Made by a program: the position numbers and the translations under genes | The notes under the pieces: generated by a model | The model's input: only the letters and a program-made list of their open reading frames with translations | The model's database searches: none | Told to the model about the DNA's origin: nothing | Part shown: piece by piece, positions 1 through 8,527 of the stretch | How positions within the stretch are numbered: the first letter of the stretch is position 1 | Layout: the number at the start of each line of letters is the position of its first letter | Virus record (IMG/VR): IMGVR_UViG_3300035698_006320 | Span: 1-36,149 of that record | Origin: a virus | Reading direction: 5' to 3' (one strand) | Length of the DNA stretch: 36,149 bases

Positions 1-983
1 ACTTTACGCTAGAAGATCAAGAAGCTACCATGCAAGAAGATGTTGAAGTATATCAATATGATTATAACGAAGAATTTGAAAAAAATACAAACGTCAACGA
101 TGATTGGGAATATGTAAATGATATTTCTTTCACTCACGGGTTTGCTTATAATGACGATCCAGCGAAGGAAAATGGATGGTTTTTTGAATGGGCTTATTCG
201 GTAGATGGTGATACATATTATTGGAGCATACGATACATAAGAATCTTTAGCAATGGCATGATGGCAACTGATTATTATTTAGATACTGGCGAGTTTGAAG
301 ACACTGATCCTACTAGCGCACTCATAAATTTAGGTCAAAGATTTGGGGCAAGTTATTTAAAGGTAACAGGATTAGGATATTCTGGTGGGGATGAAATACT
401 AACTTTACTAAACAATCCCACTGATGGAGTTTATGCTACTGTAGATGCACTTATTTCCAGTAGTGTGGTTAAACTTAGATTTACAGGTAATATTGTACCT
501 AGTAAGCTCAATTATGGAACAGTAAATGAAACATTTAACGATTTTGCTTTAAATAATGACACGCTTAACATAGTAGACATTCTATCAACTACTCTGGCGG
601 TCCGCAAACAGTATATGAATGTAGCCAATAACGGTGACATATCAATTGGAAATATAAAAATACAGTCTGACGATGAAGCCACAACAATAAATAGAGTTGA
701 TGTTTATGAAAGCGATGAGGGCAGATTGCCAGCTCTTAATTCAAATGCTATTAATATAAGTTTATTGTCTGGTGATAAGGATATTTACGAAGCTATATAT
801 TTTAATACTATTAAGGATATTTTCATGCTAGTTAGAAAGATTGACCTTTTAATCTTTAGCTTTCCATATTCGCTTAATTTATTAGATAAGATAGTGACAG
901 CTGGGAATACCTTTATCATAAACTCGGTTATAGATGGCACAGCGGACAACGATTATATAAGTAAAATACAAGGATGGCGATAA
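1..983 (+). CDS. Tail hub / tail-associated protein, C-terminal part (cut by left edge)
   Basis: The reading frame is open to the left edge (first whole codon at position 3) and ends at TAA 981-983, giving about 326 residues without a native start. The ATG at 30 is internal and has no ribosome-binding site. The protein is acidic, rich in aromatic residues and Asn/Asp, with no signal peptide or clear transmembrane helix. It precedes other tail genes and probably continues the gene that begins at 35764 right after the tape measure gene; with a one-base overlap at the junction the two frames join. Position after the tape measure suggests a distal tail or baseplate hub component. The tail role is inferred from gene order; the exact hub assignment is tentative. 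Confidence 0.6.
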   Translation, partial: FTLEDQEATMQEDVEVYQYDYNEEFEKNTNVNDDWEYVNDISFTHGFAYNDDPAKENGWFFEWAYSVDGDTYYWSIRYIRIFSNGMMATDYYLDTGEFEDTDPTSALINLGQRFGASYLKVTGLGYSGGDEILTLLNNPTDGVYATVDALISSSVVKLRFTGNIVPSKLNYGTVNETFNDFALNNDTLNIVDILSTTLAVRKQYMNVANNGDISIGNIKIQSDDEATTINRVDVYESDEGRLPALNSNAINISLLSGDKDIYEAIYFNTIKDIFMLVRKIDLLIFSFPYSLNLLDKIVTAGNTFIINSVIDGTADNDYISKIQGWR

Positions 984-1504
984 TGGATATGCTATTTGGA
1001 TTTGGCGGGGTTAGATTTGATAATGGATTAGATGTAATTGATTTTGATTATGGTCGTGGTATTATATTACCAGTTCCGATCTTTTCTAAAAGAAGAGAGA
1101 ATATTGACCGCATGATTGTCACAAGGCAATTAGGCTTTAGAAACAATATAACTATAGAATTATACAGCAGATCAGATGCAGACGTGGCAAAGTTTAGAGA
1201 CCTAGCTGTCATGCTAAACTCACTAACAAACTCTACAGAACAACAGACAATGGAAGTTTATCCAAGATATGACTCAACTGCTGAAATCAACCAATCCTAT
1301 GAGGTTATTTTAAACAGCAACTTCTCAGTTACTGATTTGGCAAATGTACCAGTAGGGCAAAAAATAGAACTTTCGTTTATTGCTATCGAACTTGATGGAA
1401 TTTCAACAGTTACAAGTGATTCAAGTCTATCCAACTGGGTAGATGAGAGTGATAATAGATTAGTTGACGAAAGTGGCAATTACCTAATTCTTAAAAATGA
1501 CTAA
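983..1504 (+). CDS. Putative tail protein
   Basis: A 173-residue protein. The chosen ATG at 983 overlaps the preceding stop (TAATG) and has AGGA at 971-974, eight bases upstream; the in-frame ATG at 974 lies on that Shine-Dalgarno sequence and is less likely. The body is beta-rich without membrane segments. The C-terminus contains two similar short stretches (WVDESDNRLVDES, then GNYLILKND), a style common at the ends of phage tail proteins and fibre adaptors. It lies between the hub gene and the fibre genes and is translationally coupled to the hub. I do not recognise a named family; a baseplate or fibre-attachment component is the likeliest role by position. Confidence 0.5.
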   Translation: MDMLFGFGGVRFDNGLDVIDFDYGRGIILPVPIFSKRRENIDRMIVTRQLGFRNNITIELYSRSDADVAKFRDLAVMLNSLTNSTEQQTMEVYPRYDSTAEINQSYEVILNSNFSVTDLANVPVGQKIELSFIAIELDGISTVTSDSSLSNWVDESDNRLVDESGNYLILKND

Positions 1505-1513
1505 GGAGAAAGC

Positions 1514-2212
1514 ATGGCAAACCTAAGATTAATAAATATATCGACCGCAATTACTACCGTAACAGATGCGGCTGTATTGGTTACAGACCGCACAGCCAAA
1601 GTAGAGAAAATAACCTACGCAAATTTAGAAACTCAAATTAGAAACGGAGCAAGTGACGCAGATTTAGCCAAACTAATAGCAGTCACGTCTAGTTCTGCAG
1701 AATTAAATATCTTAGATGGTGTGACAGCTGATAAGGATGAACTTAATATCTTAGACGGTGTAACAGCCGATAAAGATGAAATAAATGTTTTAGCTGGATT
1801 TAGCGGAAGCGCGGCAGATGTTGAAAGACTAGCAGAGGTTGACAGCGCATTAATGGGGAAAGATAAAAACCAAGCTGTTAATGATACAAACGTAACGGGA
1901 TCATTGAATATAACTACTGGATCTGGCAATTATGTATTTAGAACAGAGTTTGCCGCTATTAATGCAACAATGCCAGAAATTAGTACGAAAAACTCTGAAG
2001 AAATAATGTGCATTTTTGGCACTGATGGCGGATACAATGTTAACATTTTGCGCTTCGCTGGTGACGCTGGTTTTATAATGGCAGATGGTACAACTACAGG
2101 AACAACTATAACTTTTTCAGATGTTGGGGATTTTGTTTATCTTAAATCATCATCTATAATAAATGGCTATTGGATGATACTCGGTGGAACTGGCTACGTT
2201 TTATCAGCTTAG
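1514..2212 (+). CDS. Tail fibre-type structural protein with LNILDGVTADKD repeats
   Basis: A 232-residue protein preceded by TAAGGAG with good spacing. Residues about 63-88 hold two identical 13-residue units (ELNILDGVTADKD) followed by a degenerate third copy (EINVLAGFSGSA). Repeats of the LNxLDGVTA kind are well known in phage tail fibres, where they form extended trimeric shafts. The C-terminal half (from about residue 125) is Gly/Thr/Ile-rich and probably beta-structured, consistent with a fibre tip. It sits among other fibre genes. Tail-fibre identity is well supported by the repeats; host receptor and trimerisation are inference. Confidence 0.7.
   Translation: MANLRLINISTAITTVTDAAVLVTDRTAKVEKITYANLETQIRNGASDADLAKLIAVTSSSAELNILDGVTADKDELNILDGVTADKDEINVLAGFSGSAADVERLAEVDSALMGKDKNQAVNDTNVTGSLNITTGSGNYVFRTEFAAINATMPEISTKNSEEIMCIFGTDGGYNVNILRFAGDAGFIMADGTTTGTTITFSDVGDFVYLKSSSIINGYWMILGGTGYVLSA
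1700..1816 (+). repeat. 39-nt tandem repeat inside the fibre gene
   Basis: Two nearly identical 39-nt units (1700-1738, 1739-1777) and a diverged third (1778-1816) encode the 13-residue fibre repeat. The first two translate identically but differ at several third codon positions, so they are not a very recent duplication. Confidence 0.75.
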
Positions 2213-2220
2213 GAGTTTAA

Positions 2221-4794
2221 ATGAATTTACGAGAATGTTTAAGAATTATAATTGAGTACTATGGTGAGACAGCAACAGAAGTGACCAAGCGTGACCTGTT
2301 GGACTCTGGCGATTTACTGCATCAGGATTTGGGTACAGGCGATACTAAAGCATATTATCCAGATAGAGCTATGCAAGTATTCGCTGACATGATAAACTAT
2401 ATCGCTACAGATAGCCCGACAGAAGTGTATGTAGACGATGAGAAGTTAGCATTAAAGGCTGCCTTGACATTATACGATATTGTAGCAAGTGGGAACAGAG
2501 CAGACGATCGTGTTTCACTTTGTAACGCTATTATAGCGGAAGGTGTGTTACTATTACCATACCATCTTGAAGTTATCCAAGCACTATCCGCTGTTACCCC
2601 CACCCTAAACGCCACAACAGGCTACTACGAATGGAAAGACACCACAGGCGACATAGACAAAGTTCCCGAACCCGGCAGATGCTACAACCCGAACGGAGTT
2701 GACCAATATGTCACACTAGATTCAGCTATCGATCTCAACTTTGACGAAGCTTGGACAATACATTTCAAGCTCAAGCCTACTGGCGTTGACAAGGTAGACA
2801 TTCTAAGCAATTCAGCTAGTGCAGACGCTATCAGTATTGATGTAAATGGCAACCTAACCATCCAAGCATCCACTACTTTGTTGGAATTTACAACAATAGA
2901 GTTGGACACTACCGTTCAGGATATTACGATTACAAATGATATATCTGGAAATGTTACTTTGACAATAGATGATGCAACTGAAATTCTAACAATCCCAACA
3001 TCCGAAACCCTAACCATCAACCAAGAGTTTGAAGTAGAAACAACTGGATTCGCAAGATACGCTGGGCTTTTCGGTGAGTTTTACATCTTAGACGCTGATG
3101 GGAAAATAACAGAAATGCTGAATTGTGAAGAAACCGCTGGATTAATAGCTTACAATAGCTTCAGCGCAAACAACGGAACAATCGAAGGATACGATTCTGG
3201 CTTCTTCGCAGAGAATAACAACTTTGGCAGTGAGCAGAATAGAATAGGATATACAGATGGGGTTGCTCTTGGATATATTCCTATCGCAGTAGATGAAGAC
3301 GGAGCAAGCACACACTTAGATGTTTTGGGAGCTACTCCAACCTACGATGGCAGAGTGAAGAACAACGCCAAGCTAGTAGGTAGCTGGGTAGGAGATTTCA
3401 ACGGAACAGACCAATGGATGACCCTGTTGCTAATGCCAGACGTTATCGCTACAGGAACTTCATTCAAGGTTTCCGAAGATGACGGAACTACTTGGGAGGT
3501 TCTTAACTTAGCAGATGCTATAACCGCAGGGATATTCTCACAGGTTACGACTACTTGCTATATTGGTAATCCCGCAGGTGGAGTTCCAGCTTTCTTAATC
3601 GACTACGCAATCCTAGCAACCGCAGATAAAACATATAAATATCTTTGGTCAATCGGTGCTGGTGCAAACGTGCCAGATATTGAACCTGCTATTGGTGCAT
3701 TTGAACCAATCAACGGCACTATCTCAGGGCTTGCAACGAATGGTTCTAGTTACGTAAAAGCAGACGAGCGACCGCATAACCTTTTAGAGGGGTTCTCCTC
3801 AGCCATAACCCTGAATGGTGATGATAAATATATTATTGATCCGATAAATTTAGGCGATGGTGATTACTATTATTACTATAAAGGGAATATTGAAAAAACA
3901 TCTGCTACTGTTTACATCTTCTCTAACGGGTCTACCGTTTCTGATATTACAGGCGTTAGAACTTGTCTATTTACTAGCGGTGATGAGCTGAAATATAATA
4001 CTGATACTGGATCTAGTTCAGTTTCCACGTTACTACTAGATACAACAAAGTTTTCCAATAATGATTGCATTGAAATATCTATTACAAGGGTCAATATGGT
4101 ATCACCAAACAATCTGGTATGGGCATGCAAAAACCTTACAACAGGAATTGATTACTCTGGAATAATTAGCAGTATAGCTCAAACAGCATCTTCAACAAAA
4201 GGTGTAGGACTGGGCGGTTCACCAACCGAACTTTCAAAAAATAATAACATTACTCTATATAATTTTAAAGCTGGCGTTTCAGTTGATGATTTAATTTTAG
4301 ACATGGTAGTTAAAACAAATGGTGATATTGAGAATTTAATAGATGGAAAAACATATTCTAATGCTGGGTCTAGCACGAATGTGTATGCGTACATCCCTGC
4401 TCAAGCTGGCAACACAGGCTTAGATGTGAATGGTTTAGCTCTAACTAATCCTCAGTTTCCTAAGTTCGGTCACAATAGAGCTGAGACAACTATCCTGAAC
4501 TATCCAAACCCTAATCTGATAAGTGCGGATGTGCCGCAATTATATCTATACGATGCAAGCGGAGTGCCTAAGAATATCACTCACGATGATATAGATTACG
4601 TGCAATACACAGGCAACCCTCTATACATCAGTTTCGCTGATGCTGAGAAGTATCGGAAGAGAAACTTAATCACCTACCTAACCGCTAGAACAACAGCTCA
4701 AGCTGCTAAAATAATGAAATATACAGACGACTGTTTCTCGCTAGTGCCTGAAACATTATTATATGATAGTAAAAAACTATGTACAGGAGAATAA
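2221..4794 (+). CDS. Large tail fibre / adhesin with LamG-like segments
   Basis: The largest protein here, 857 residues, with TAGGAG eight bases before the ATG. The N-terminal ~125 residues are mixed helical and may be the virion-attachment part. From about residue 160 a concanavalin/LamG-like pattern appears (N-G-V-D-Q-Y-V-T-L-D, then FDEAWTIHFKLKP). Similar openings recur near 390 (DFNGTDQWM) and 520 (ITLNGDDKYIID), suggesting two or three jelly-roll carbohydrate-binding modules. It is followed by another fibre-type gene. Codon choice between about 2580 and 2780 is unusually C-ending compared with the flanks, which hints at modular exchange. Receptor binding is inferred from domain style and position. 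Confidence 0.65.
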   Translation: MNLRECLRIIIEYYGETATEVTKRDLLDSGDLLHQDLGTGDTKAYYPDRAMQVFADMINYIATDSPTEVYVDDEKLALKAALTLYDIVASGNRADDRVSLCNAIIAEGVLLLPYHLEVIQALSAVTPTLNATTGYYEWKDTTGDIDKVPEPGRCYNPNGVDQYVTLDSAIDLNFDEAWTIHFKLKPTGVDKVDILSNSASADAISIDVNGNLTIQASTTLLEFTTIELDTTVQDITITNDISGNVTLTIDDATEILTIPTSETLTINQEFEVETTGFARYAGLFGEFYILDADGKITEMLNCEETAGLIAYNSFSANNGTIEGYDSGFFAENNNFGSEQNRIGYTDGVALGYIPIAVDEDGASTHLDVLGATPTYDGRVKNNAKLVGSWVGDFNGTDQWMTLLLMPDVIATGTSFKVSEDDGTTWEVLNLADAITAGIFSQVTTTCYIGNPAGGVPAFLIDYAILATADKTYKYLWSIGAGANVPDIEPAIGAFEPINGTISGLATNGSSYVKADERPHNLLEGFSSAITLNGDDKYIIDPINLGDGDYYYYYKGNIEKTSATVYIFSNGSTVSDITGVRTCLFTSGDELKYNTDTGSSSVSTLLLDTTKFSNNDCIEISITRVNMVSPNNLVWACKNLTTGIDYSGIISSIAQTASSTKGVGLGGSPTELSKNNNITLYNFKAGVSVDDLILDMVVKTNGDIENLIDGKTYSNAGSSTNVYAYIPAQAGNTGLDVNGLALTNPQFPKFGHNRAETTILNYPNPNLISADVPQLYLYDASGVPKNITHDDIDYVQYTGNPLYISFADAEKYRKRNLITYLTARTTAQAAKIMKYTDDCFSLVPETLLYDSKKLCTGE

Positions 4795-4795
4795 A

Positions 4796-5527
4796 ATGGA
4801 AACAGTAAAGAAAACAAATTGGGGTTTAGCTGGAACTCAAATCGATGATAATTTTACAGCGAATAAAGCAGAGATAGACGCTAATACCGCCAATAAAACC
4901 TTTGGTGATGCAATTAATAATACCGAATTTGCAGCTGATGGAACTATGAGAAGGAACGGAACCGCTACAGCATGGCAAGATATGATAGGTAATCTATTTG
5001 GTTCAAAACTGAACAGCACATCTGGTCAAGTTGACTATGATTTTGACAGCAATTCACTAAAATTCTCACAGAATGGTAGTTTATCCACAGCGGCTGATAG
5101 AGTACAGGCAAATTTAGAAATCAACCATCAATTCAGAGTAGGAACAAGCATTACATTTAGTCCACATATTCATTGGTTTCAAGAAATCGAAACTGGTGCA
5201 GCTAAAGCAATCACACTTTCTATGCGATACAGATTACAAAAGAATGGAGAAGCACAAACAGCAGCTTGGACAACTATTACCTGTGATACTGGTAGCGGTG
5301 GTGATGACATTTATGATTTTACCGCTGAAGCAGATGGTTTGTATAATCAACTTTCCAAATTCCCTGATATTACGGTTGATTGTGATATAAGTGATACTTT
5401 CCAATTTCAAGCAGCCAGAACCGATACAGATGATGAACTTGGCAGTCAATATGCTTATGTATACTTCATTGATTTTCATGGTGAAGTTGATAGTGATGGT
5501 TCTGACGAAGAATATACTAAGGTTTAG
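4796..5527 (+). CDS. Putative fibre/receptor-binding virion protein
   Basis: A 243-residue protein. ATG 4796 has AGGAGA at 4785-4790; an upstream in-frame ATG at 4763 would overlap the previous gene and lacks a ribosome-binding site. The N-terminal 40 residues (NWGLAGTQIDDNFTANKAEIDAN) resemble the short attachment/coiled starts of fibre proteins. The central part carries FSPHIHWFQEIE followed by alternating beta strands, ending YFIDFHGEVDSDGSDEEY. This pattern is typical of phage-tip jelly-roll proteins of unknown ligand. It is the last of three successive fibre-type genes. The structural role is likely; the binding function is inference. Confidence 0.55.
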   Translation: METVKKTNWGLAGTQIDDNFTANKAEIDANTANKTFGDAINNTEFAADGTMRRNGTATAWQDMIGNLFGSKLNSTSGQVDYDFDSNSLKFSQNGSLSTAADRVQANLEINHQFRVGTSITFSPHIHWFQEIETGAAKAITLSMRYRLQKNGEAQTAAWTTITCDTGSGGDDIYDFTAEADGLYNQLSKFPDITVDCDISDTFQFQAARTDTDDELGSQYAYVYFIDFHGEVDSDGSDEEYTKV

Positions 5528-5537
5528 GAGTATAATC

Positions 5538-6077
5538 ATGGCAGAAATAATACACAACTTGGGCAAAGAGACAACTGTAATTGAAGTTGAGGGTTGCCAT
5601 CGTGTAACCCTTTTGGAATGGATGAACGACACCGAAAACGAGCATATTGTGAATAACTTCAATGGCTTTGTAGAGGTCGATACTGACAAGTTAGATTGGC
5701 AAGTCCCCAATCCACTAGAAAACAATTACAAGCAGGATACTGAACGAGTAAACCAGCCGATTATGAAGGAGATAATTTCTGAGGAGGGTGAAATTACCTT
5801 TGAGGAAGTTGATAACTTTGTAGACGTGCCATTATTTAATGAAGATGAAACTCCGACAATGATCAAGAAAAGGTTTCAGGAGTATTTCTGGATGGTTTGG
5901 GAATCTATTAATGAAAGTAAATCTATTGCTAGAGTCTGCCACAGGGGCGCACACGGAAGAAATACAGCCTTAACCAGCGATCAATTGAAAGCTTGGATAG
6001 AGTATTTCGGGATAGAGAATATCTATACTAAAAGTAGCTTCCCAGATATAATCAAACAAACAGGATCGGGGGTTTAA
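5538..6077 (+). CDS. Unknown 179-residue phage protein
   Basis: The ATG at 5538 follows TTTAGGAG, which overlaps the stop of the preceding gene; a longer open frame upstream (from 5391) merely shadows the fibre gene. The protein is acidic in the middle and has no membrane segment or signal peptide. The C-terminal part (about 115-179) contains FQEYFWMVWESINESKSIARVCHRGAHGRNTALT. A single RVCHRGAHGR stretch stands out as basic with a Cys-His pair, but is not a motif I can assign. It lies between fibre genes and the membrane/lysis cluster, so it could be a virion-associated or fibre-assembly protein. No function is claimed. Confidence 0.55.
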   Translation: MAEIIHNLGKETTVIEVEGCHRVTLLEWMNDTENEHIVNNFNGFVEVDTDKLDWQVPNPLENNYKQDTERVNQPIMKEIISEEGEITFEEVDNFVDVPLFNEDETPTMIKKRFQEYFWMVWESINESKSIARVCHRGAHGRNTALTSDQLKAWIEYFGIENIYTKSSFPDIIKQTGSGV

Positions 6078-6078
6078 T

Positions 6079-6369
6079 ATGAACTTCTGGCAACCTGATA
6101 AAAAGAAGCATTTCTTTCTAGCTTTGCTTTGTATGTCAATTATCAATGTAATAGCTTTCCAGATTTTCAAGTGCGGGGTAGTTTATCCAATCAGCTTATT
6201 TTTTATGCTCTTGGCAATCGTACTCTGGGAATATGTACCCGAATGGCTACCAAATATATTTCCTAATCGGACTTGCTCAGTAGATGATATGTATGCAGGA
6301 ATCTTGGGCGTAATAGTTGGAACTGTTCTTTCTGTCGCTGTTAATGTGTTAATAATGTTTTTCTTTTAA
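6079..6369 (+). CDS. Small membrane protein, VanZ-like pattern (candidate lysis-cluster member)
   Basis: A 96-residue hydrophobic protein with transmembrane segments near residues 9-30, 35-51 and 73-95. It starts N-F-W-Q-P-D-K-K-K-H-F-F and has SVDDMYAGILGVIVG near 66-80. The D-K-x-x-H start and the D-x-x-A-G/N-x-x-G-x-x-x-G helix recall VanZ-like small membrane proteins found in many phages. It is the first of a run of four membrane proteins ending at the M15 peptidase, so a holin-type or envelope role is plausible. Membrane topology is directly visible; the lysis role is inference. Confidence 0.5.
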   Translation: MNFWQPDKKKHFFLALLCMSIINVIAFQIFKCGVVYPISLFFMLLAIVLWEYVPEWLPNIFPNRTCSVDDMYAGILGVIVGTVLSVAVNVLIMFFF

Positions 6370-6379
6370 GGAGTTTGGA

Positions 6380-7129
6380 ATGGATTGGTCTGGAATTGTT
6401 ATTGCTATTGTTACTGGTGTTTTTGGGCTTGGAATTGGAATCTTTTCAATGATAATTAGGGCTAATGTGAACGGTGTAAAGATGGATGGAGATGTCAAGC
6501 TGGCAAAGGCTGAGATATTTTCAGACGTAAAGGATATAATAGTTAGTTTTAAAAATGAGTTTATGGGCTTTGTAGCCAGAACTGATAAGAGATTAATTGA
6601 TATTGGAGGCGAGCTGGCATATAACACAGAAGAAACAAAAAAAAACAGCCTAGCCCATGCAGAAATAAAAGCTAAAACGAGAGATGAAAATTCCTTTTAC
6701 GCTGACCTTATGAAAATAGGCGTTGATGCAATAGAGGACATAAAAAAGCAGAACAAAGGTAAAGGTGACGAGCGAGCAAATGTTTATATCAATGCAGCGA
6801 TCGATTCGCTAAAATCTTTTTCAAGAGATATTCTTACAATCGGGATAGAAAATATAAGCCCAGAGATAATAAATTCAAAAGCTTCCTCTATCGTTCAGAA
6901 TTGCAATAAGATATACATTCACCTTTTCGGGGAGAAACACGCTAAGAATTACGTTTTAGACGGGCAAGAAGATAGAAATAGGTTTATTGATAAGATAATC
7001 CAATTGAAAACTGACAAAGCTAATAATAAGGTTAATCGTTATCAGAATTATGCAGAGAGTTACGCTTATGCTTTTACTTCAGCTTTTTGTAGATATTACT
7101 ATGTGAACCATTTATTCGAGGAGATTTAA
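6380..7129 (+). CDS. Membrane-anchored protein of unknown function
   Basis: A 249-residue protein with AAGGAG before the ATG. One strongly hydrophobic, Gly/Ile-rich segment (residues 5-27) is followed by a long, charged, mostly helical region with a Lys/Glu-rich stretch near 70-125. The C-terminus is Tyr-rich (FCRYYYVNHLF). A single N-terminal helix with a large helical tail suggests membrane tethering. It is embedded between two small membrane proteins upstream of the endolysin. I do not recognise a family; a lysis accessory or superinfection function are both possible, neither shown. Confidence 0.55.
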   Translation: MDWSGIVIAIVTGVFGLGIGIFSMIIRANVNGVKMDGDVKLAKAEIFSDVKDIIVSFKNEFMGFVARTDKRLIDIGGELAYNTEETKKNSLAHAEIKAKTRDENSFYADLMKIGVDAIEDIKKQNKGKGDERANVYINAAIDSLKSFSRDILTIGIENISPEIINSKASSIVQNCNKIYIHLFGEKHAKNYVLDGQEDRNRFIDKIIQLKTDKANNKVNRYQNYAESYAYAFTSAFCRYYYVNHLFEEI

Positions 7130-7131
7130 GT

Positions 7132-7296
7132 ATGAAAAGTAGAAAGTTTTTAGGAGCAGTTATATTAATAGCAATCGCACTAGCAACAGTATTCTTAGAT
7201 AAGACAACACAATTTATGCAAGTAAGCCCTTTCATTATGCAAGTTTTCGGGCTGTATGTGATTGGTAATGTTGGAAGTAAGTTTACTAAGAAATGA
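7132..7296 (+). CDS. Small holin-like membrane protein (54 aa)
   Basis: A 54-residue ORF with GAGGAG upstream (inside the preceding gene's end) and an ATGA overlap with the next gene. It begins MKSRKFLGAVILIAIALATVFL, then a short polar loop, and a second hydrophobic part (PFIMQVFGLYVIGNVGSKF). Two short transmembrane segments with basic ends and the terminal GNVGSKF pattern resemble small phage holin-type proteins encoded just before endolysins. Coupling to the neighbouring spanin-like gene and position 550 bp before the M15 peptidase support a lysis role. Holin function is inferred. Confidence 0.5.
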   Translation: MKSRKFLGAVILIAIALATVFLDKTTQFMQVSPFIMQVFGLYVIGNVGSKFTKK

Positions 7297-7841
7297 AAAA
7301 CTTAGCAATTAGTTTCGGATCTGGCTTTTTGCTATGCTGCATCCTCGTTACCGCATATTTTATTATACGGAAACCTGAGCCTGTTATATTACCTGACCCG
7401 ATAATAGAGACTAGGATAGATACTGTCTATGTAGAAAAGCAGGTGGTAGTATATAAAACAGTTACAGAAGCGGTAATTGACACCATCTATGTTGACAATG
7501 CAGTACAAGATGTCATTGCTTCAGGTGACATATTAATCGAACAACCAGATATTAGCGGAACGCTGAAGATAGAATATTCCTATTTCACCAAACTATTCAC
7601 CCTAAGAAATAGCAAGTTATTCTACAGTGGCGAAATCGTGACATTTGAGACGACCAAAACCGAATATGTCAAACTACCCATCCCAAGATTTAAACCGCTT
7701 ATTTCGGTAGGTTATGGCGTACTAGATGGGGGTTACAAAATCTATCTCGGTGCTGGTGTGAGAATCTATAACAAGATAGATATAATTCTAGCAGCTAATT
7801 CTGGCAAAGAAGCTGTGATATTTGCAAATTGGAGGTTCTAA
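7293..7841 (+). CDS. Spanin-like membrane-anchored protein
   Basis: A 182-residue protein. Residues 5-25 form an N-terminal hydrophobic anchor (with LLCC, not a good lipobox). Residues 30-75 are a Pro/Val/Thr-rich periplasmic-type stretch with repeated I-D-T-(V/I)-Y-V motifs. The C-terminal ~60 residues alternate as beta strands (SVGYGVLDGGYKIYLGAGV) and end in Phe (FANWRF), like outer-membrane beta segments. Such an inner anchor plus beta-rich end in one chain would suit a unimolecular spanin-like bridge between envelope layers. Gene position immediately before the endolysin agrees. The spanin call is an inference from architecture. Confidence 0.45.
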   Translation: MKNLAISFGSGFLLCCILVTAYFIIRKPEPVILPDPIIETRIDTVYVEKQVVVYKTVTEAVIDTIYVDNAVQDVIASGDILIEQPDISGTLKIEYSYFTKLFTLRNSKLFYSGEIVTFETTKTEYVKLPIPRFKPLISVGYGVLDGGYKIYLGAGVRIYNKIDIILAANSGKEAVIFANWRF

Positions 7842-8255
7842 ATGTACAAACCAAACTCATTTGAGCTGTATGAATTACTCTGTAAATCAGATTATGAAGA
7901 GCTAAAAGATAATCAATTTGCTTGGTCACTATTTGATGAAAGAATGTTAAGAGATATTCAGCACCTAAGAGAGCTATTCGGTAAGGTAACAATCAACGAT
8001 TGGAAATGGGGTGGTGATAACCAATGGAGAGGGCTTAGAAATCCTGCTAGTAAATGGTATTCAAGAACAAGTCAACACTCTTGGGGTAGAGCAGCAGATC
8101 TAATCTTCGAGGAAACCACAGCGGAAAGTGTGCGCCAATACATACTTGCTAACCCTTTGGAATTTGAAATTAAACGAATGGAACGTGATGTATCGTGGTT
8201 ACATATCGATTATTTCAACACAGGAGCAGTCTCAATAAAATTATTCAGCGCATAA
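7842..8255 (+). CDS. M15-family peptidase endolysin
   Basis: A 137-residue protein with GGAGG in the end of the preceding gene. It carries the hallmarks of zinc D-Ala-D-Ala carboxypeptidase/L-Ala-D-Glu peptidase folds of the M15 type: SQHSWGRAAD at 77-86 (His79 and Asp86 as zinc ligands) and W-L-H-I-D-Y at 119-124 (His121 as the third ligand), with acidic residues Glu114/Asp116 just upstream as candidate catalytic base. The short single-domain length fits phage endolysins without a cell-wall-binding domain. It has no signal peptide, so release would need the membrane proteins encoded upstream. It is the last rightward gene before a terminator. Confidence 0.88.
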   Translation: MYKPNSFELYELLCKSDYEELKDNQFAWSLFDERMLRDIQHLRELFGKVTINDWKWGGDNQWRGLRNPASKWYSRTSQHSWGRAADLIFEETTAESVRQYILANPLEFEIKRMERDVSWLHIDYFNTGAVSIKLFSA

Positions 8256-8284
8256 AAAAAAGACGAGACATATTAATAGTCTCG
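8253..8284 (-). terminator. Rho-independent terminator of the leftward operon
   Basis: On the minus strand a 6-bp stem CGAGAC/GTCTCG (8279-8284 with 8264-8269, loop of nine) is followed by TC and then eight T (complement of 8254-8261). This is a good intrinsic terminator for the genes transcribed from 12.6 kb. On the plus strand no T-run follows, so it would serve the endolysin transcript poorly. Confidence 0.75.
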
Positions 8285-8308
8285 GCATGGGTATGTATGT
8301 TATGTACA

Positions 8309-8515
8309 CTATTCTTCCTTTTTTACAAACTCTACCAATTCTGGATTGTCTCCCCAAGTTTGCTTTGGAAGTGGTTTATCGTCATCATCAAAAAGTATAT
8401 CACAATCGTGATCCCAATTATCACCAAGCCATTCATTATTTGCTCTTTCTGGTTTTAGTTGATCGGCATATCCGCATTGTTTCCCGTCTTTATCTGTTGC
8501 TATCCACAGTTTCAT
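8309..8515 (-). CDS. Small acidic protein of unknown function
   Basis: A 68-residue protein with AAGGAG before the ATG. It has an Asp-rich centre (DHDCDILFDDDDKPLP) and two Trp pairs. The start MKLWIATDKDG resembles small phage proteins that present a beta-hairpin, but no family is recognised. It is the last gene of the leftward operon, just before the terminator. Small acidic early proteins sometimes inhibit host enzymes; nothing here shows that. Confidence 0.55.
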   Translation of the reverse strand: MKLWIATDKDGKQCGYADQLKPERANNEWLGDNWDHDCDILFDDDDKPLPKQTWGDNPELVEFVKKEE

Positions 8516-8527
8516 ATTATACTCTCC

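Noticed and set aside
4763-4795. Upstream start at 4763 for the fibre gene
   Set aside because: It overlaps the previous gene by over 30 bases without a ribosome-binding site, whereas ATG 4796 has AGGAGA.
5234-5725. 163-codon minus-strand ORF opposite the fibre genes
   Set aside because: Low-complexity shadow of two real genes with proper starts on the plus strand.
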